Positions 1 to 11,160 are shown, counted from the stretch's first letter. The stretch is DNA of 64,000 nt from Pseudochelatococcus sp047501465 (GCF_047501465.1 NZ_JAZDRL010000001.1:1-64000); one strand, 5' to 3'. Notes: generated by a model from the letters alone, not told the origin. A program made the numbers and translations.

Positions 1-103
1 TGTATTGGCGGGGCTTTTGGCCTGGCGCTCTTTTTGCCGTCTTGCCCAAAGTTGGACCGCTCCTTTCATCGCAGGTTGATTATTATGGGAGCCAAGGCAA
101 AAA

Positions 104-131
104 TTGACATTCTTATTATGTGAGCTAGACT
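104..131 (+). promoter_or_regulatory. Candidate sigma70-type promoter of the TPS exoprotein gene
   Basis: A perfect TTGACA lies at 104-109 and, 16 bases on, TAGACT at 126-131, which matches four of six positions of the -10 consensus. It lies about 80 bases upstream of the preferred start of the exoprotein gene. The rest of 1-212 shows no gene. The call rests on motif matching alone. Confidence 0.4.
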
Positions 132-212
132 TTTCGATGTAAATTTAACGGGTGGCTTAGTGCTGTTTGTTTGTTCTGTTGTGGGAGTGCGTCCTTGACC
201 TGCTTTTCTTGT

Positions 213-3200
213 GTGAACAGAAACAAAAAGCGCTTTCTCCTTACGAGTGTTGCTGGCGTAAGTCTTCTGATGTCATCAGCGGTTGCTTGTGCGCAAGGCC
301 TGCCTTCTGGCGCGCAGATCGTCAATGGACAAGCCGATGTCACCCAAAATGGCTCCAGCCTTGCCGTTAGACAGGCGTCACCAACCGCAATCATCTCCTG
401 GGATCAGTTTTCGATCGGCCAGCCAAACAGCGTGCACTTCGATAACGGCGTGGGCTCTACGCTCAATCGTGTGCGCGGCAATATCGCTTCTCAAATCGAT
501 GGCTCCCTCACAGCGACAGGCTCAGTCTATCTGATCAACCCCGCCGGTATTGCGGTTGGGCCAACAGGGCGTATTGAAACCGGCGGTTCTTTCATCGGTT
601 CAACGCTCGATATTTCCGATGATGATTTCCAGAAAGCTGCCCGTGGTGAGGCGCATACCTTCAAGGGCACAAGCGGTGCCGCTGTCAGAAATGCAGGCCG
701 CATTGGTGCATTAGGCGGCAGCGTTGTGCTGATGGGGCGAACCGTCGAGAATGAAGGTGATATCGAGGCCCCCAATGGCACCGCCGCTCTGGTGGCAGGC
801 ACCGAGGTGCTGGTGCAGGATCGTTCGCTTGATGGTGGGCGGTTTGTCGTCAAGGCGGGTGGAGCGACAACCAGCGTCAAGAACACCGGCAATATCAAGG
901 CTGCAGAAGTGGAGCTGCGGGCCAATGGCGGTAACGTTTATGCGCTGGCGGGCAATAGACACGGCGTTATCGCAGCCACGGGCACTTCAAAGCAGGGCGG
1001 TAGAGTATTTCTGACGGCAGGCGATACTGGCGCGGTGACGGTCACTCAACGTGTGTCGGCAACCAAAGCTGCTTCTTCTTCGAACAGGGGCCGCAAGGGC
1101 GGTGAAATTCGTATAGCTGCACAAACTGTGCAGATTGCAGCTTCATTGGACGCGCATGGTGTGCTTCCCCCTGCGCGTCCCGATGATTTAAAGGGTGATG
1201 GTGGCACGGTTATTGTCGCGGGCGATAACATCACACTGACCGATGCGGCACGGGTTGATGTGTCTGGGGCCAAAGGCGGTATTGCGCTGATTGGTGGTGA
1301 TTATCAGGGCGGGGCCAATACGGCGGCGAATTACGTCAGTGAGAAAGTCAGCACTGCCAAGCTGCTAACGGTTGCCAAGGGTGCGGTGATTACTGCCGAT
1401 GCATCCGAAGGTAATGGCGGCAAGATCGTTCTGTGGTCTGATCTGCATACGGATTTCGCAGGGCATGTGAGCGCGACAAGTGTTACAGGGCTGGGGGGTG
1501 ATGCGGAGGTCTCGGGCAAGGCGACGCTGGCGTTTAACGGCACGGCGAATCTGCTGGGGCAGGCCGGCGCTGGAACGTTGTTGCTTGATCCATATAATCT
1601 GACGATTGTGGCAGGTTCCGGCGGTAGCGTCACGCCCGTGGCCAACGACAGCACGCTGGGTGCTGATACGCTGACGGGTCTGCTGGCGAGCGCGAATACG
1701 GTTGTGACGACGGGATCGGGTGGCGCGCAACTTGGTAACATCATCGTCAATGCAGCGATCACGTGGAATGCTGCAACAACATTGACGCTGAATGCCGCGA
1801 ACACCATCGCGATCAACGCTGCGATTACAGCGGTGAACGGCGGGCTGACGCTGAAAGCAGCAAGTGGCACGGAGGCAGCCCCGACAATTACGACGGGTGC
1901 GGGTGGGACGATCAACGTTGGCACGTTCTCCCTTGAGACAGGCGCGTGGGTGCAGAACAGTGCAACGCTCCCTGCCTTTGCGGCCAGGGACTTCCGCATA
2001 GCAGGTGGAGAATCTGTATCATATGATGACGCTGCTGCCCCGACGGTTACATTCATACGTGTAACAGGAGGCACTGGTGCAGATGATGCCAATGCTTATG
2101 CCATTACGGATGTGTATGGCTTGCAAGGTATGGCGACTATACGGAATAGGTATTACAAGCTGGCGGCAAATATTGATGCAGGCAGCACAGTCTATTGGTA
2201 TGGTGGGGCCGGGTTCTCACCGATTGGAAATAATACTTCCGAATTTACAGGTTCATTCAATGGTCAAGGTTACACGGTCAGTGACTTGACCATCAATCGG
2301 CCGCTCCAGTCTTATATTGGGTTATTTGGTAAGCGGGGTGGCGGCGGGGGGATTAAGAATGTTGGGCTTGAGGGAGGAAGCATCATAGGCGGCTATTCTT
2401 ACGTTGGTGGGCTAGTAGGATATAGCAGTGGTAACATTGTGAATACGTATGCTACCCTCGACGTGTCTGGCGATAATAACGTTGGTGGCTTAATTGGGTA
2501 TGCGACAGGTTCCATCGATAATTCATACGCAACAGGCGATGTTAATGGTTCAGGGGAAAATATTGGTGGATTGGTTGGCCAGAATGATGTTGGTATCATT
2601 AGATCATTTGCTACCGGTAATGTTTCAGGCCAGCTTAAAGTTGGTGGATTGATTGGGTATAACAAGACAGGTAATGTTTACTATTCATATGCGACGGGTA
2701 ATGTTACTGGTCAGGGTATGGGAGCTGGCGGCTTAATCGGGCAAAGCAATCTCAGCGGCACGGCGGTAGCTTATTCATATGCTACAGGGAATGTTCAGGG
2801 TAGCTATGCTGGTGGCCTAATTGGAGAAAGCAATAGCAGCACGATTCGGTATTCATATGCCACCGGCTCTGTTGATGGCTTTGCTGCTGCGGGTGGATTA
2901 GTCGGGAGGATTTCTGCAGCTATTGAATACTCATATGCGACAGGTGCGGTGTCAGGCCCTTCTGGCAGCACGGGTGGTCTGACAGGGATTCGCAATAGCG
3001 GCACTATGACCTCCAGCTTCTGGGATGTTGATACAACAGGCCAGACGGTCAGTATTGGCGATGGTGCTACCTCGGGCGCAACTGGTATATATTCGAGTAC
3101 CGGTTCTAAAAACGCTTTCACGCAAGCGACTTATGCGGGTTTTAATTTTACCTCTATCTGGTACATAGTTCCTGGGGAAACCCGTCCTTTCCTGCGCGCG

Positions 3201-6200
3201 GAACTTACAGAGCTTGGCAAGACCTATAATAAACCAGGTAGTCTTGTAGCGAATGCTTTCACGATCCGCACTCCTAACCAACTGCAACTTATCAAGATGC
3301 ACGAAGGCGCAACAAGTAGCGGTAAGACTTACATCCTCGCGAACGATATCGATCTGACAGGGGCGCTGGCCAATAATTCCAGCATGTGGCGCACGACAAC
3401 AACTAAGTCTGCCGCCAACCTCTATGGTTTTTCGCCAATAGGAACAAGTGCCAATACATTCCAGGGCACTTTTGTTGGCCCAGGCCATGTAATCAATGGT
3501 CTGACAATTAATAGACCTGGTTTAACTTCAGTAGGCTTGTTTGGCGAAACAGCTATTGGCAGCACTATCAAGAATGTTGAGCTGAGAAATGTTAACATTA
3601 CGGGCGCTAGTGATGCCGGTGGCCTTGCAGGCAAAAACCGCGGAGCCGTGAGCGGGATTATCGTGTCGGGCGCGATAAAGGGCACTGTTAGTGTTGGTGG
3701 CATTACTGGTGGGAATACAGTAGAGGGATCCCTATCAACAAGCTATTCTGCTGCATCCATCTCTGGAGCAGGTGATGGTGTTGGCGGCCTTGTTGGCTGG
3801 AATAGTGGATCGATTTCAAATTCATATTCTACAGGTAATGTAAATAATACCGGCGCTAAAACAGGTGGCCTTGCTGGTATTCTAACGGGAACGATTACAA
3901 ATTCCTATGCGACAGGTGTAGTAACAGGCGCTAGTCTTGTCGGCGGCCTTGTTGGTGAAAATAGTGCTGGCACGATCACCTCCAGCTTCTGGAATCTTAA
4001 TGCTGTCGCTACAGGCATTGGTAGCGGCAGTTCCGCTGGCGCAACGGGTCTGACCCTGGCGCAGTTCAAAAACACGACCTATTTCATGAATGCCGCAACA
4101 GGGTGGGATTTCGAGAACATTTGGGCTCCACCCGGTGATGGTTATCTGCCAGAGCTCTATGCGCTTTCAAAGGTTATCCGCATTCAGGCCAATAATGGTG
4201 CAACGGCCGCCTATGGCAACTCATCAGGCACATGGATTGGTGGCACGCCAGGCTCAACGATCTACGGTCAGGGGGCGCATATCTCCGGTGACACGGCTTA
4301 TGGTACAGCGTCATCTTTTGGCGCTACGCCATCAATTAATGTCACGGGATTGAATGTTGGTTCGTATATTGCTGAAGTAACAGGCCTTAATCACGGTGGT
4401 GACGGCAAGAATACTTATCGTTATATTTACACGTCAAACCTGACTGTCACGAAAGCAACGCTGACGGTTACAGCGAAAGATGCCAGCAAAGTCTATGACG
4501 CCACGGCATGGGCTGGAGGTAATGGTGTGACCTACAGTGGTTTCGTTGGCAGCGAAACTGCAGCAGTGCTGGGTGGCACGCTTACTTATGGCGGCACCTC
4601 CCAGGGTGCCAAGAACGCTGGCAGTTATACTATTACAGCGGGCGGTCTGACATCGAGTAACTATAACATCGTTTATGCTAGTGGCACCTTAGTTATCACG
4701 AAAGCAACGCTGACGGTTACAGCGAACGATGCCAGCAAAGTCTATGACGCCACGGCATGGAGTGGTGGTAATGGTGTGACCTACAGTGGTTTTGCTGGCA
4801 GCGAAACTGCAGCAGTGCTGGGTGGCACGCTTACTTATGGCGGCACCTCCCAGGGTGCCAAGAACGCTAGCAGTTATAGTATTACAGCGGGCGGCCTGGC
4901 ATCGAGTAACTACAACATTGTTTATGCTAGTGGCACCTTAGCTATCACGAAAGCAACGCTGACGATTGCGACAGCCGGGACGGTGACAACGAGCCGTGTA
5001 TATGACGGCACGACGGCTGCAGCGAAGCTGACGGACGGCGTGCTGGGTGCGGGCGTTATCGGCGGCGATAGTGTGACGCTTGGCCTGACGGGTACAGCCT
5101 ATAACAGCAAGGACGTCGCAACGGCGAACACGATCACGGGCACCTATGTGCTGGGTGGCGCTTCTGCCGGGAACTACCAGTTGGCCTCCAGCGCTTTCAG
5201 CGTTGCCGGCAACATCACCAAAGCGACGTTGACGATTGCGACGCAAGGAACGGTGACAACGAGCCGCGTATATGACGGCACGACAGCTGCAGCAAAGCTG
5301 ACGGATGGCGTGCTGGGTGCGGGTGTGATCGGCGGCGATAGTGTGACGCTTGGCCTGACGGGTACGGCCTATAACAGCAAGGATGTCGCAACGGCGAACA
5401 CGATCACAGGCACCTATGTGCTGGGGGGTGCTTCGGCCGGGAACTACCAGTTGGCTTCCAGCGCCTTCAGCGTTGCGGGCAACATCACCAAAGCGACGCT
5501 GACGATTGCGACAGCCGGGACGGTGACAACGAGCCGTGTGTATGACGGCACGACAGCTGCGGCGAAGCTGACGGATGGCGTGCTGGGTGCGGGCGTTATC
5601 GGCGGTGATAGTGTAACGCTTGGCCTGACGGGTACGGCCTATAACAGCAAGGATGTCGCAACGGCGAACACGATCACGGGCACCTATGTGCTGGGTGGCG
5701 CTTCGGCCGGGAACTACCAGTTGGCCTCCAGCGCTTTCAGCGTTGCGGGCAACATCACCAAAGCGACGTTGACGATTGCGACAGCCGGGACAGTGACAAC
5801 AAGCCGCGTATATGACAGCACGACAGCTGCAGCGAAGCTGACAGATGGCGTGCTGGGCGGTGTGTTGGGTGGTGATAGTGTAACGCTTGGCCTGACGGGC
5901 ACGGCCTATAACAGCAAGGACGTCGCAACGGCGAACACGATCACGGGCACCTATGTGCTGGGTGGCGCTTCGGCCGGGAACTACCAGTTGGCCTCCAGCG
6001 CTTTCAGCGTTGCCGGCAACATCACCAAAGCGACGTTGACGATTGCGACGCAAGGAACGGTGACAACAAGCCGTGTGTATGACGGCACGACAGCTGCGGC
6101 GAAGCTGACGGACGGCGTGCTGGGTGCGGGCGTTATCGGCGGTGATAGTGTAACGCTTGGCCTGACAGGTACGGCCTATAACAGCCAGGATGTCGCAACG

Positions 6201-6683
6201 GCGAACACGATCACGGGCACCTATGTGCTGGGTGGCGCTTCTGCCGGGAACTACCAGCTGGCTTCCAGCGCCTTCAGCGCTGCAGGCAACATCACGAAAG
6301 CGACGTTGACGATTGCGACAGCGGGGACGGTGACAACAAGCCGTGTGTATGACGGCACGACAGCTGCAGCGAAGCTGACGGACGGTGTGTTGGGCGGTGT
6401 GATCGGCGGCGATAGTGTAACGCTTGGCCTGACAGGTACGGCCTATAACAGCAAGGACGTCGCAACGGCGAACACGATCACAGGCACCTATGTGCTGGGT
6501 GGTGCTTCTGCCGGGAACTATCAGCTTGCTTCCAGCGCCTTCAGTATTGCGGGTAACATCACGCCTGTCACGTTGACGATTGCGACAGCCGGGACGGTGA
6601 CAACAAGCCGTGTGTATGACGGCACGACAGCTGCAGCGAAGCTGACGGACGGTGTGTTGGGCGGTGTGATCGGGCGGCGATAG
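213..6683 (+). CDS. Two-partner-secretion type exoprotein, N-terminal part (hemagglutinin-like, GLUG and YDG repeats)
   Basis: This is the first reading-frame block of a very large secreted adhesin-like protein (2156 residues here). The GTG at 213 gives a typical signal peptide (MNRNKKRFLLTSV, a hydrophobic core, then cleavage near ACAQG); TTG at 171 would add 14 unlikely residues. No clear ribosome site is seen for either start. After the signal comes a filamentous-hemagglutinin N-terminal (TPS) domain of about 280 residues with INPAGIAVGP and the usual beta-helix pattern. Two blocks of GLUG motifs follow (roughly bases 2270-3000 and 3480-4000, repeated GGLVG and SYATG). Then come two MBG-type repeats and the first seven YDG repeats. 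The family is exported through an outer-membrane TpsB partner, which is not in this window. The frame ends early at 6683 because of one extra G at 6672-6674; the same protein continues in other frames to 10900. Confidence 0.85.
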   Translation: MNRNKKRFLLTSVAGVSLLMSSAVACAQGLPSGAQIVNGQADVTQNGSSLAVRQASPTAIISWDQFSIGQPNSVHFDNGVGSTLNRVRGNIASQIDGSLTATGSVYLINPAGIAVGPTGRIETGGSFIGSTLDISDDDFQKAARGEAHTFKGTSGAAVRNAGRIGALGGSVVLMGRTVENEGDIEAPNGTAALVAGTEVLVQDRSLDGGRFVVKAGGATTSVKNTGNIKAAEVELRANGGNVYALAGNRHGVIAATGTSKQGGRVFLTAGDTGAVTVTQRVSATKAASSSNRGRKGGEIRIAAQTVQIAASLDAHGVLPPARPDDLKGDGGTVIVAGDNITLTDAARVDVSGAKGGIALIGGDYQGGANTAANYVSEKVSTAKLLTVAKGAVITADASEGNGGKIVLWSDLHTDFAGHVSATSVTGLGGDAEVSGKATLAFNGTANLLGQAGAGTLLLDPYNLTIVAGSGGSVTPVANDSTLGADTLTGLLASANTVVTTGSGGAQLGNIIVNAAITWNAATTLTLNAANTIAINAAITAVNGGLTLKAASGTEAAPTITTGAGGTINVGTFSLETGAWVQNSATLPAFAARDFRIAGGESVSYDDAAAPTVTFIRVTGGTGADDANAYAITDVYGLQGMATIRNRYYKLAANIDAGSTVYWYGGAGFSPIGNNTSEFTGSFNGQGYTVSDLTINRPLQSYIGLFGKRGGGGGIKNVGLEGGSIIGGYSYVGGLVGYSSGNIVNTYATLDVSGDNNVGGLIGYATGSIDNSYATGDVNGSGENIGGLVGQNDVGIIRSFATGNVSGQLKVGGLIGYNKTGNVYYSYATGNVTGQGMGAGGLIGQSNLSGTAVAYSYATGNVQGSYAGGLIGESNSSTIRYSYATGSVDGFAAAGGLVGRISAAIEYSYATGAVSGPSGSTGGLTGIRNSGTMTSSFWDVDTTGQTVSIGDGATSGATGIYSSTGSKNAFTQATYAGFNFTSIWYIVPGETRPFLRAELTELGKTYNKPGSLVANAFTIRTPNQLQLIKMHEGATSSGKTYILANDIDLTGALANNSSMWRTTTTKSAANLYGFSPIGTSANTFQGTFVGPGHVINGLTINRPGLTSVGLFGETAIGSTIKNVELRNVNITGASDAGGLAGKNRGAVSGIIVSGAIKGTVSVGGITGGNTVEGSLSTSYSAASISGAGDGVGGLVGWNSGSISNSYSTGNVNNTGAKTGGLAGILTGTITNSYATGVVTGASLVGGLVGENSAGTITSSFWNLNAVATGIGSGSSAGATGLTLAQFKNTTYFMNAATGWDFENIWAPPGDGYLPELYALSKVIRIQANNGATAAYGNSSGTWIGGTPGSTIYGQGAHISGDTAYGTASSFGATPSINVTGLNVGSYIAEVTGLNHGGDGKNTYRYIYTSNLTVTKATLTVTAKDASKVYDATAWAGGNGVTYSGFVGSETAAVLGGTLTYGGTSQGAKNAGSYTITAGGLTSSNYNIVYASGTLVITKATLTVTANDASKVYDATAWSGGNGVTYSGFAGSETAAVLGGTLTYGGTSQGAKNASSYSITAGGLASSNYNIVYASGTLAITKATLTIATAGTVTTSRVYDGTTAAAKLTDGVLGAGVIGGDSVTLGLTGTAYNSKDVATANTITGTYVLGGASAGNYQLASSAFSVAGNITKATLTIATQGTVTTSRVYDGTTAAAKLTDGVLGAGVIGGDSVTLGLTGTAYNSKDVATANTITGTYVLGGASAGNYQLASSAFSVAGNITKATLTIATAGTVTTSRVYDGTTAAAKLTDGVLGAGVIGGDSVTLGLTGTAYNSKDVATANTITGTYVLGGASAGNYQLASSAFSVAGNITKATLTIATAGTVTTSRVYDSTTAAAKLTDGVLGGVLGGDSVTLGLTGTAYNSKDVATANTITGTYVLGGASAGNYQLASSAFSVAGNITKATLTIATQGTVTTSRVYDGTTAAAKLTDGVLGAGVIGGDSVTLGLTGTAYNSQDVATANTITGTYVLGGASAGNYQLASSAFSAAGNITKATLTIATAGTVTTSRVYDGTTAAAKLTDGVLGGVIGGDSVTLGLTGTAYNSKDVATANTITGTYVLGGASAGNYQLASSAFSIAGNITPVTLTIATAGTVTTSRVYDGTTAAAKLTDGVLGGVIGRR
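4452..4949 (+). repeat. Two tandem 249-bp MBG-type repeats
   Basis: Two adjacent copies of an 83-residue unit beginning KATLTVTA and containing SKVYDATAW, differing at only a few residues. They look like MBG_2-type immunoglobulin-like modules, common in the stalks of large bacterial adhesins. They link the GLUG region to the YDG array. Confidence 0.8.
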
Positions 6684-6759
6684 TGTAACGCTTGGCCTGA
6701 CAGGTACGGCCTATAACAGCAAGGACGTCGCAACGGCGAACACGATCACAGGCACCTAT

Positions 6760-7920
6760 GTGCTGGGTGGCGCTTCGGCCGGGAACTATCAGCTTGCTTC
6801 CAGCGCCTTCAGCGTTGTGGGCAACATCACGCCTGTCACGCTGACGATCGCGACAGCCGGGACGGTGACAACGAGCCGTGTGTATGACGGCACGACAGCT
6901 GCAGCGAAGCTGACGGACGGCGTGCTGGGTGCGGGCGTCATCGGCGGCGATAGTGTGACGCTTGGCCTGACGGGTACGGCCTATAACAGCAAGGATGTCG
7001 CAACGGCGAACATGATCACAGGCACCTATGTGCTGGGTGGCGCTTCTGCCGGGAACTACCAGTTGGCTTCCAGTGCCTTCAGCGCTGCGGGCAACATCAC
7101 GCCTGCCATGCTGACGATCGCGACAGCGGGTACGGTGACAACAAGCCGTATATATGACGGCACGACGGCCGCAGCAAAGCTGACGGATGGCGTGCTGGGC
7201 GGTGTGTTGGGTGGTGATAGTGTAACGCTTGGCCTGACGGGCACGGCCTATAACAGCAAGGACGTCGCAACGGCGAACACGATCACGGGCACCTATGTGC
7301 TGGGGGGTGCTTCGGCCGGGAACTACCAGTTGGCCTCCAGTGCCTTCAGCGCTGCGGGCAACATCACGCCTGTCACGTTGACGATCACGACAGCCGGGAC
7401 GGTGACAACGAGCCGTGTGTATGACGGCACGACGGCTGCAGCGAAGCTGACGGACGGCGTGCTGGGTGCGGGCGTTATCGGCGGCGATAGTGTGACGCTT
7501 GGCCTGACGGGTACAGCCTATAACAGCAAGGACGTCGCAACGGCGAACACGATCACGGGCACCTATGTGCTGGGTGGCGCTTCGGCCGGGAACTACCAGT
7601 TGGCCTCCAGCGCTTTCAGCGTTGCCGGCAACATCACCAAAGCGACGTTGACGATTGCGACGCAAGGAACGGTGACAACAAGCCGTGAGTATGACGGCAC
7701 GACAGTTGCAGCAAAGCTGGCGGATGGCGTGCTGGGTGCGGGTGTGATCGGCGGCGATAGTGTAACGCTTGGCCTGACGGGTACGGCCTATAACAGCAAG
7801 GATGTCGCAACGGCGAACACGATCACGGGCACCTATGTGCTGGGGGGGCTTCGGCCGGGAACTACCAGTTGGCTTCCAGCGCCTTTAGTGTTGCGGGCAA
7901 CATCACCAAAGCGACGTTGA
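6760..7920 (+). pseudogene. TPS exoprotein, second frame block (YDG repeats 7-11)
   Basis: This continues the exoprotein in the +1-shifted frame. Protein similarity resumes directly after the extra G at 6672-6674; the ATG at 6760 is only an internal methionine inside a repeat (codon for Val or Tyr-Val context in other copies), so it is not a credible independent start. The block carries the end of repeat 7, repeats 8-10 and most of 11. It ends because the G7 run at 7842-7848 is one base shorter than the equivalent 8 bases in other copies. No ribosome site or signal peptide is present. Confidence 0.75.
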
Positions 7921-9260
7921 CGATTGCGACAGCGGGGACGGTGACAACAAGCCGTGTGTATGACGGCACGACAGCTGCAGCGAAGCTGACGGACGGTGTG
8001 CTGGGCGGTGTGTTGGGCGGCGATAGTGTAACGCTTGGCCTGACAGGTACGGCCTATAACAGCAAGGACGTCGCAACGGCGAACACGATCACAGGCACCT
8101 ATGTGCTGGGTGGCGCTTCGGCCGGGAACTATCAGCTTGCTTCCAGCGCCTTCAGCGTTGTGGGCAACATCACGCCTGTCACGCTGACGATCGCGACAGC
8201 CGGGACGGTGACAACGAGCCGTGTGTATGACGGCACGACAGCTGCAGCGAAGCTGACGGACGGCGTGCTGGGTGCGGGCGTTATCGGCGGCGATAGTGTA
8301 ACGCTTGGCCTGACGGGTACGGCCTATAACAGCAAGGATGTCGCAACGGCGAACACGATCACGGGCACCTATGTGCTGGGTGGTGCTTCTGCCGGGAACT
8401 ACCAGTTGGCTTCCAGCGCCTTCAGCGTTGCGGGCAACATCACGCCTGTCACGTTGACGATTGCGACAGCCGGGACGGTGACAACAAGCCGTGTATATGA
8501 CGGCACGACAGCTGCGGCGAAGCTGACGGACGGTATGTTGGGCGGTGTGATCGGCGGCGATAGTGTAACGCTTGGCCTGACGGGCACAGCCTATAACAGC
8601 AAGGATGTCGCAACGGCGAACACGATCACAGGCACCTATGTGCTGGGTGGTGCTTCTGCTGGGAACTATCAGCTTGCTTCCAGCGCCTTCAGTGTTGCGG
8701 GCAACATCACCAAAGCGACGTTGACGATTGCGACAGCGGGTACGGTGACAACGAGCCGTGTGTATGACGGCACGACGGCCGCAGCAAAGCTGACGGATGG
8801 CGTGCTGGGCGGTGTGTTGGGCGGCGATAGTGTAACGCTTGGCCTGACGGGTACGGCCTATAACAGCCAGGATGTCGCAACGGCGAACACGATCACGGGC
8901 ACCTATGTGCTGGGTGGCGCTTCGGCCGGGAACTACCAGCTTGCTTCCAGCGCCTTCAGCGCTGCGGGCAACATCACGCCTGTCACTTTGACGATCGCGA
9001 CGCAAGGAACGGTTACAACGAGCCGCGTATATGACGGCACGACAGCTGCAGCGAAGCTGACGGATGGCGTGCTGGGTGCGGGCGTGATCGGCGGCGATAG
9101 TGTAACGCTTGGCCTGACGGGTACGGCTTATAACAGCAAGGATGTTGCAACGGCGAATGCAATCACGGGCACCTATGTGCTGGGGGCGCTTCTGCTGGGA
9201 ACTATCAGCTGGCTTCCAGCGCCTTTAGTGTTGCTGGCAGCATCACCCCTGTCACGTTGA
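7869..9260 (+). pseudogene. TPS exoprotein, third frame block (YDG repeats 11-16)
   Basis: Similarity resumes after the G7 run at 7842-7848, back in the frame of the first block, and covers the end of repeat 11 to most of repeat 16. The apparent start is internal to a repeat. The block ends because the sequence at 9182-9186 (five G, then CGCTTCT) is one base short of the usual GGGTGGTGCTTCT. The repeats on both sides are intact and keep the consensus, so the break looks recent or technical. Confidence 0.75.
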
Positions 9261-10900
9261 CGATCGCGACAGCGGGGACGGTGACAACGAGCCGCGTATA
9301 TGACGGCACGACAGCTGCAGCGAAGCTGACGGATGGTGTGCTGGGTGCGGGCGTTATCGGCGGCGATAGTGTAACGCTTGGCCTGACGGGCACGGCCTAT
9401 AACAGCCAGGATGTCGCAACGGCGAACACGATCACAGGCACCTATGTGCTGGGTGGTGCTTCTGCTGGGAACTATCAGCTTGCTTCCAGCGTCTTCAGCG
9501 CTGCGGGTAACATCACACCTGTCACGCTGACGATTACAGCGAGCGCCCAATCAAAGGTCTATGGTAATGCTGATCCAGCGCTGAGCTATACTTATTCCGG
9601 TCTTGTCAGCGGTGATACGGCTTCTGCCATTACGGGCTCTTTGGCTCGTGAGGGGGGTGAGAATGTCGGTGTCTATGCGATCAACAAGGGTTCGCTGGCG
9701 GCAGGTAGCAATTATACGATTAGCTATACTGGCACCAACCTCACCATTACGCCCGCCATCTTGACGGTGACAGGTGGGACGGTGCAGACAAGCCGGATCT
9801 ATGATGGCAGCACAAAGATCCTCGTGACCAGCAATGGTACGGTGGGGGCAGGTGTTATTGGAGCGGATGATGTTGCAGTTTCGTTGACAGCTGCCTATGC
9901 CAGCGCCAATGCCGCTGCTGGCATTAAGGTGAATGGTACCTACAGCTTGAGCGGTGCGAGTGCCGGAAACTATATGTTGTCCGACAGCGCCTTCAGTGCG
10001 ATAGCGACCATTACGCCCAAGCAGTTGAATATCCTGAGCCCTGGGCAGGTTGTGACCGAGCGGGAGTATGACGGCACGGTGTTGGCTGCGAAGCTGTCGG
10101 ATGGCGCGCTGGATGGCGTTCTGGCCTCTGATTTTGGGAGGGTCGTACTGGATCTCACTGACACCAGATACAACAGCGCGAATGTCGCAGAAGCTACCAC
10201 CATTTCCGGGCGCTATGTTTTGCATGGTGCTGCTGCCAGCAACTACACGATGAGTTCGTTTGATTTCCGCACTTCGGGTGAGATTATCAAGGCAACGTTA
10301 GCTGTTTCTCCTGTTGCGGGGCAGACGCGGATAGTGGGGCAGTCAGACTACGAGATCGCCTTTACGCCCTCTGGCTGGAAGGGTGATGATGGTGTTTCCT
10401 TGCTGAGCGGAGGATTATCCTTTGAGGGCAGTGACGCCCCAGGCAATCGTTTCATCACGCTGGGGAATCTTTCTGCTGGCGGCAATTATGATCTTCGCCT
10501 TACGTCTGGTGGTACGTTGGCAATCGTTGCCAAAGCAGAAGAGGGCGGCAAGGATAGCGAGAATAAGGGCGGTACAGGCACAAAGGAAAGCACAAGCGAG
10601 AAGAGGCCGGCTGAAGTGGCCGTGGCTACGGAGCGTGCCCAACGTGCCCATGTACAATCAACGCATAACACGGATCAGGTGGTTTATGTGTGGGTTGACC
10701 CGAGCCTGCTCGCGCCAGACGATGCAGATAATAATGATGGCGGAACAGGAATCGTCACGTTGGGTAAATCTATCGCTTACAGGTGTTCCAGCCCTAGCGG
10801 GGGGATGGTGGCTGATAAGGGGAATGCGTTATATCCAATGGTTTCTGTCTGTGAAGTCGTGGCAGAAGGCGGATCGGCTACCTCAGCCAGGATGAGATAG
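9257..10900 (+). pseudogene. TPS exoprotein, C-terminal block
   Basis: The last frame block holds YDG repeat 17, one MBG-type module (SKVYGNADPALSYTY), two diverged YDG-like units (SRIYDGSTK, TEREYDGTV), a final MBG-like module and then a charged, low-complexity segment rich in Glu, Lys and Gly (about bases 10530-10620). The C-terminal 90 or so residues contain two cysteines (YRCSS, VSVCEV) that could form a disulfide. No autotransporter beta-barrel is seen, in keeping with a TPS substrate. The ATG at 9257 sits in the middle of a repeat and is not a true start. Confidence 0.75.
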
Positions 10901-10921
10901 AGGTCTCTCAAGAGGCCTCTA
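10898..10921 (+). terminator. Strong hairpin overlapping the exoprotein stop codon
   Basis: An 11-bp stem (10898-10908 with 10911-10921, one G-T wobble) with a two-base loop begins on the TAG stop codon. There is no T run after it, so a rho-independent role is uncertain; it may instead stabilise the transcript end. Confidence 0.5.
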
Positions 10922-11160
10922 TGCAAGTAGCTACATTAAATTTCGATGATTCAACGGTTCAACTAGACCTGCAGCTCATATGATAAGCGCAGAAATGCTT
11001 AGGGGCGATATCAACCTTCTTGGATGGGAGTTGCGCGTTTCTTGCGCGCTAAGTCGGTTGCTGGATAATGTTTGGGGCACGATTCAGCTGTGTTCCGAAA
11101 CTCACTTTACCGGTTACGTTCTTATCGTTTATGTGGAAACCGCTAAGCGTTTGATTTTAA

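Larger units (their letters stand above)
4950..9517 (+). repeat. Array of 17 near-identical 267/270-bp YDG-domain repeats
   Basis: I count 17 head-to-tail copies of an 89- or 90-residue unit. Each starts KATLTIA or PVTLTIA, contains SRVYDGTTAAAKL and NYQLASSAF, and ends GNIT. The two lengths come from GAGVIGGD versus GGVLGGD/GGVIGGD variants. Copies are nearly identical at the DNA level, which points to recent expansion or homogenisation by recombination. A more diverged MBG unit and two diverged YDG-like units follow at about 9518-10290. Frameshifts fall in units 7, 11 and 16. An array of near-perfect repeats of this length is also a known hazard for sequence assembly. Confidence 0.9.

Noticed and set aside
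4950..9517. CRISPR-like array of repeats
   Set aside because: Units of 267-270 bp code for in-frame protein domains with no spacers; there are no cas genes.
4938..9550. Long minus-strand open frames (Arg/His/Cys-rich) opposite the YDG repeats
   Set aside because: They repeat exactly with the 267/270-bp unit, lack ribosome sites and recognisable folds, and are explained by the base make-up of the sense repeats.
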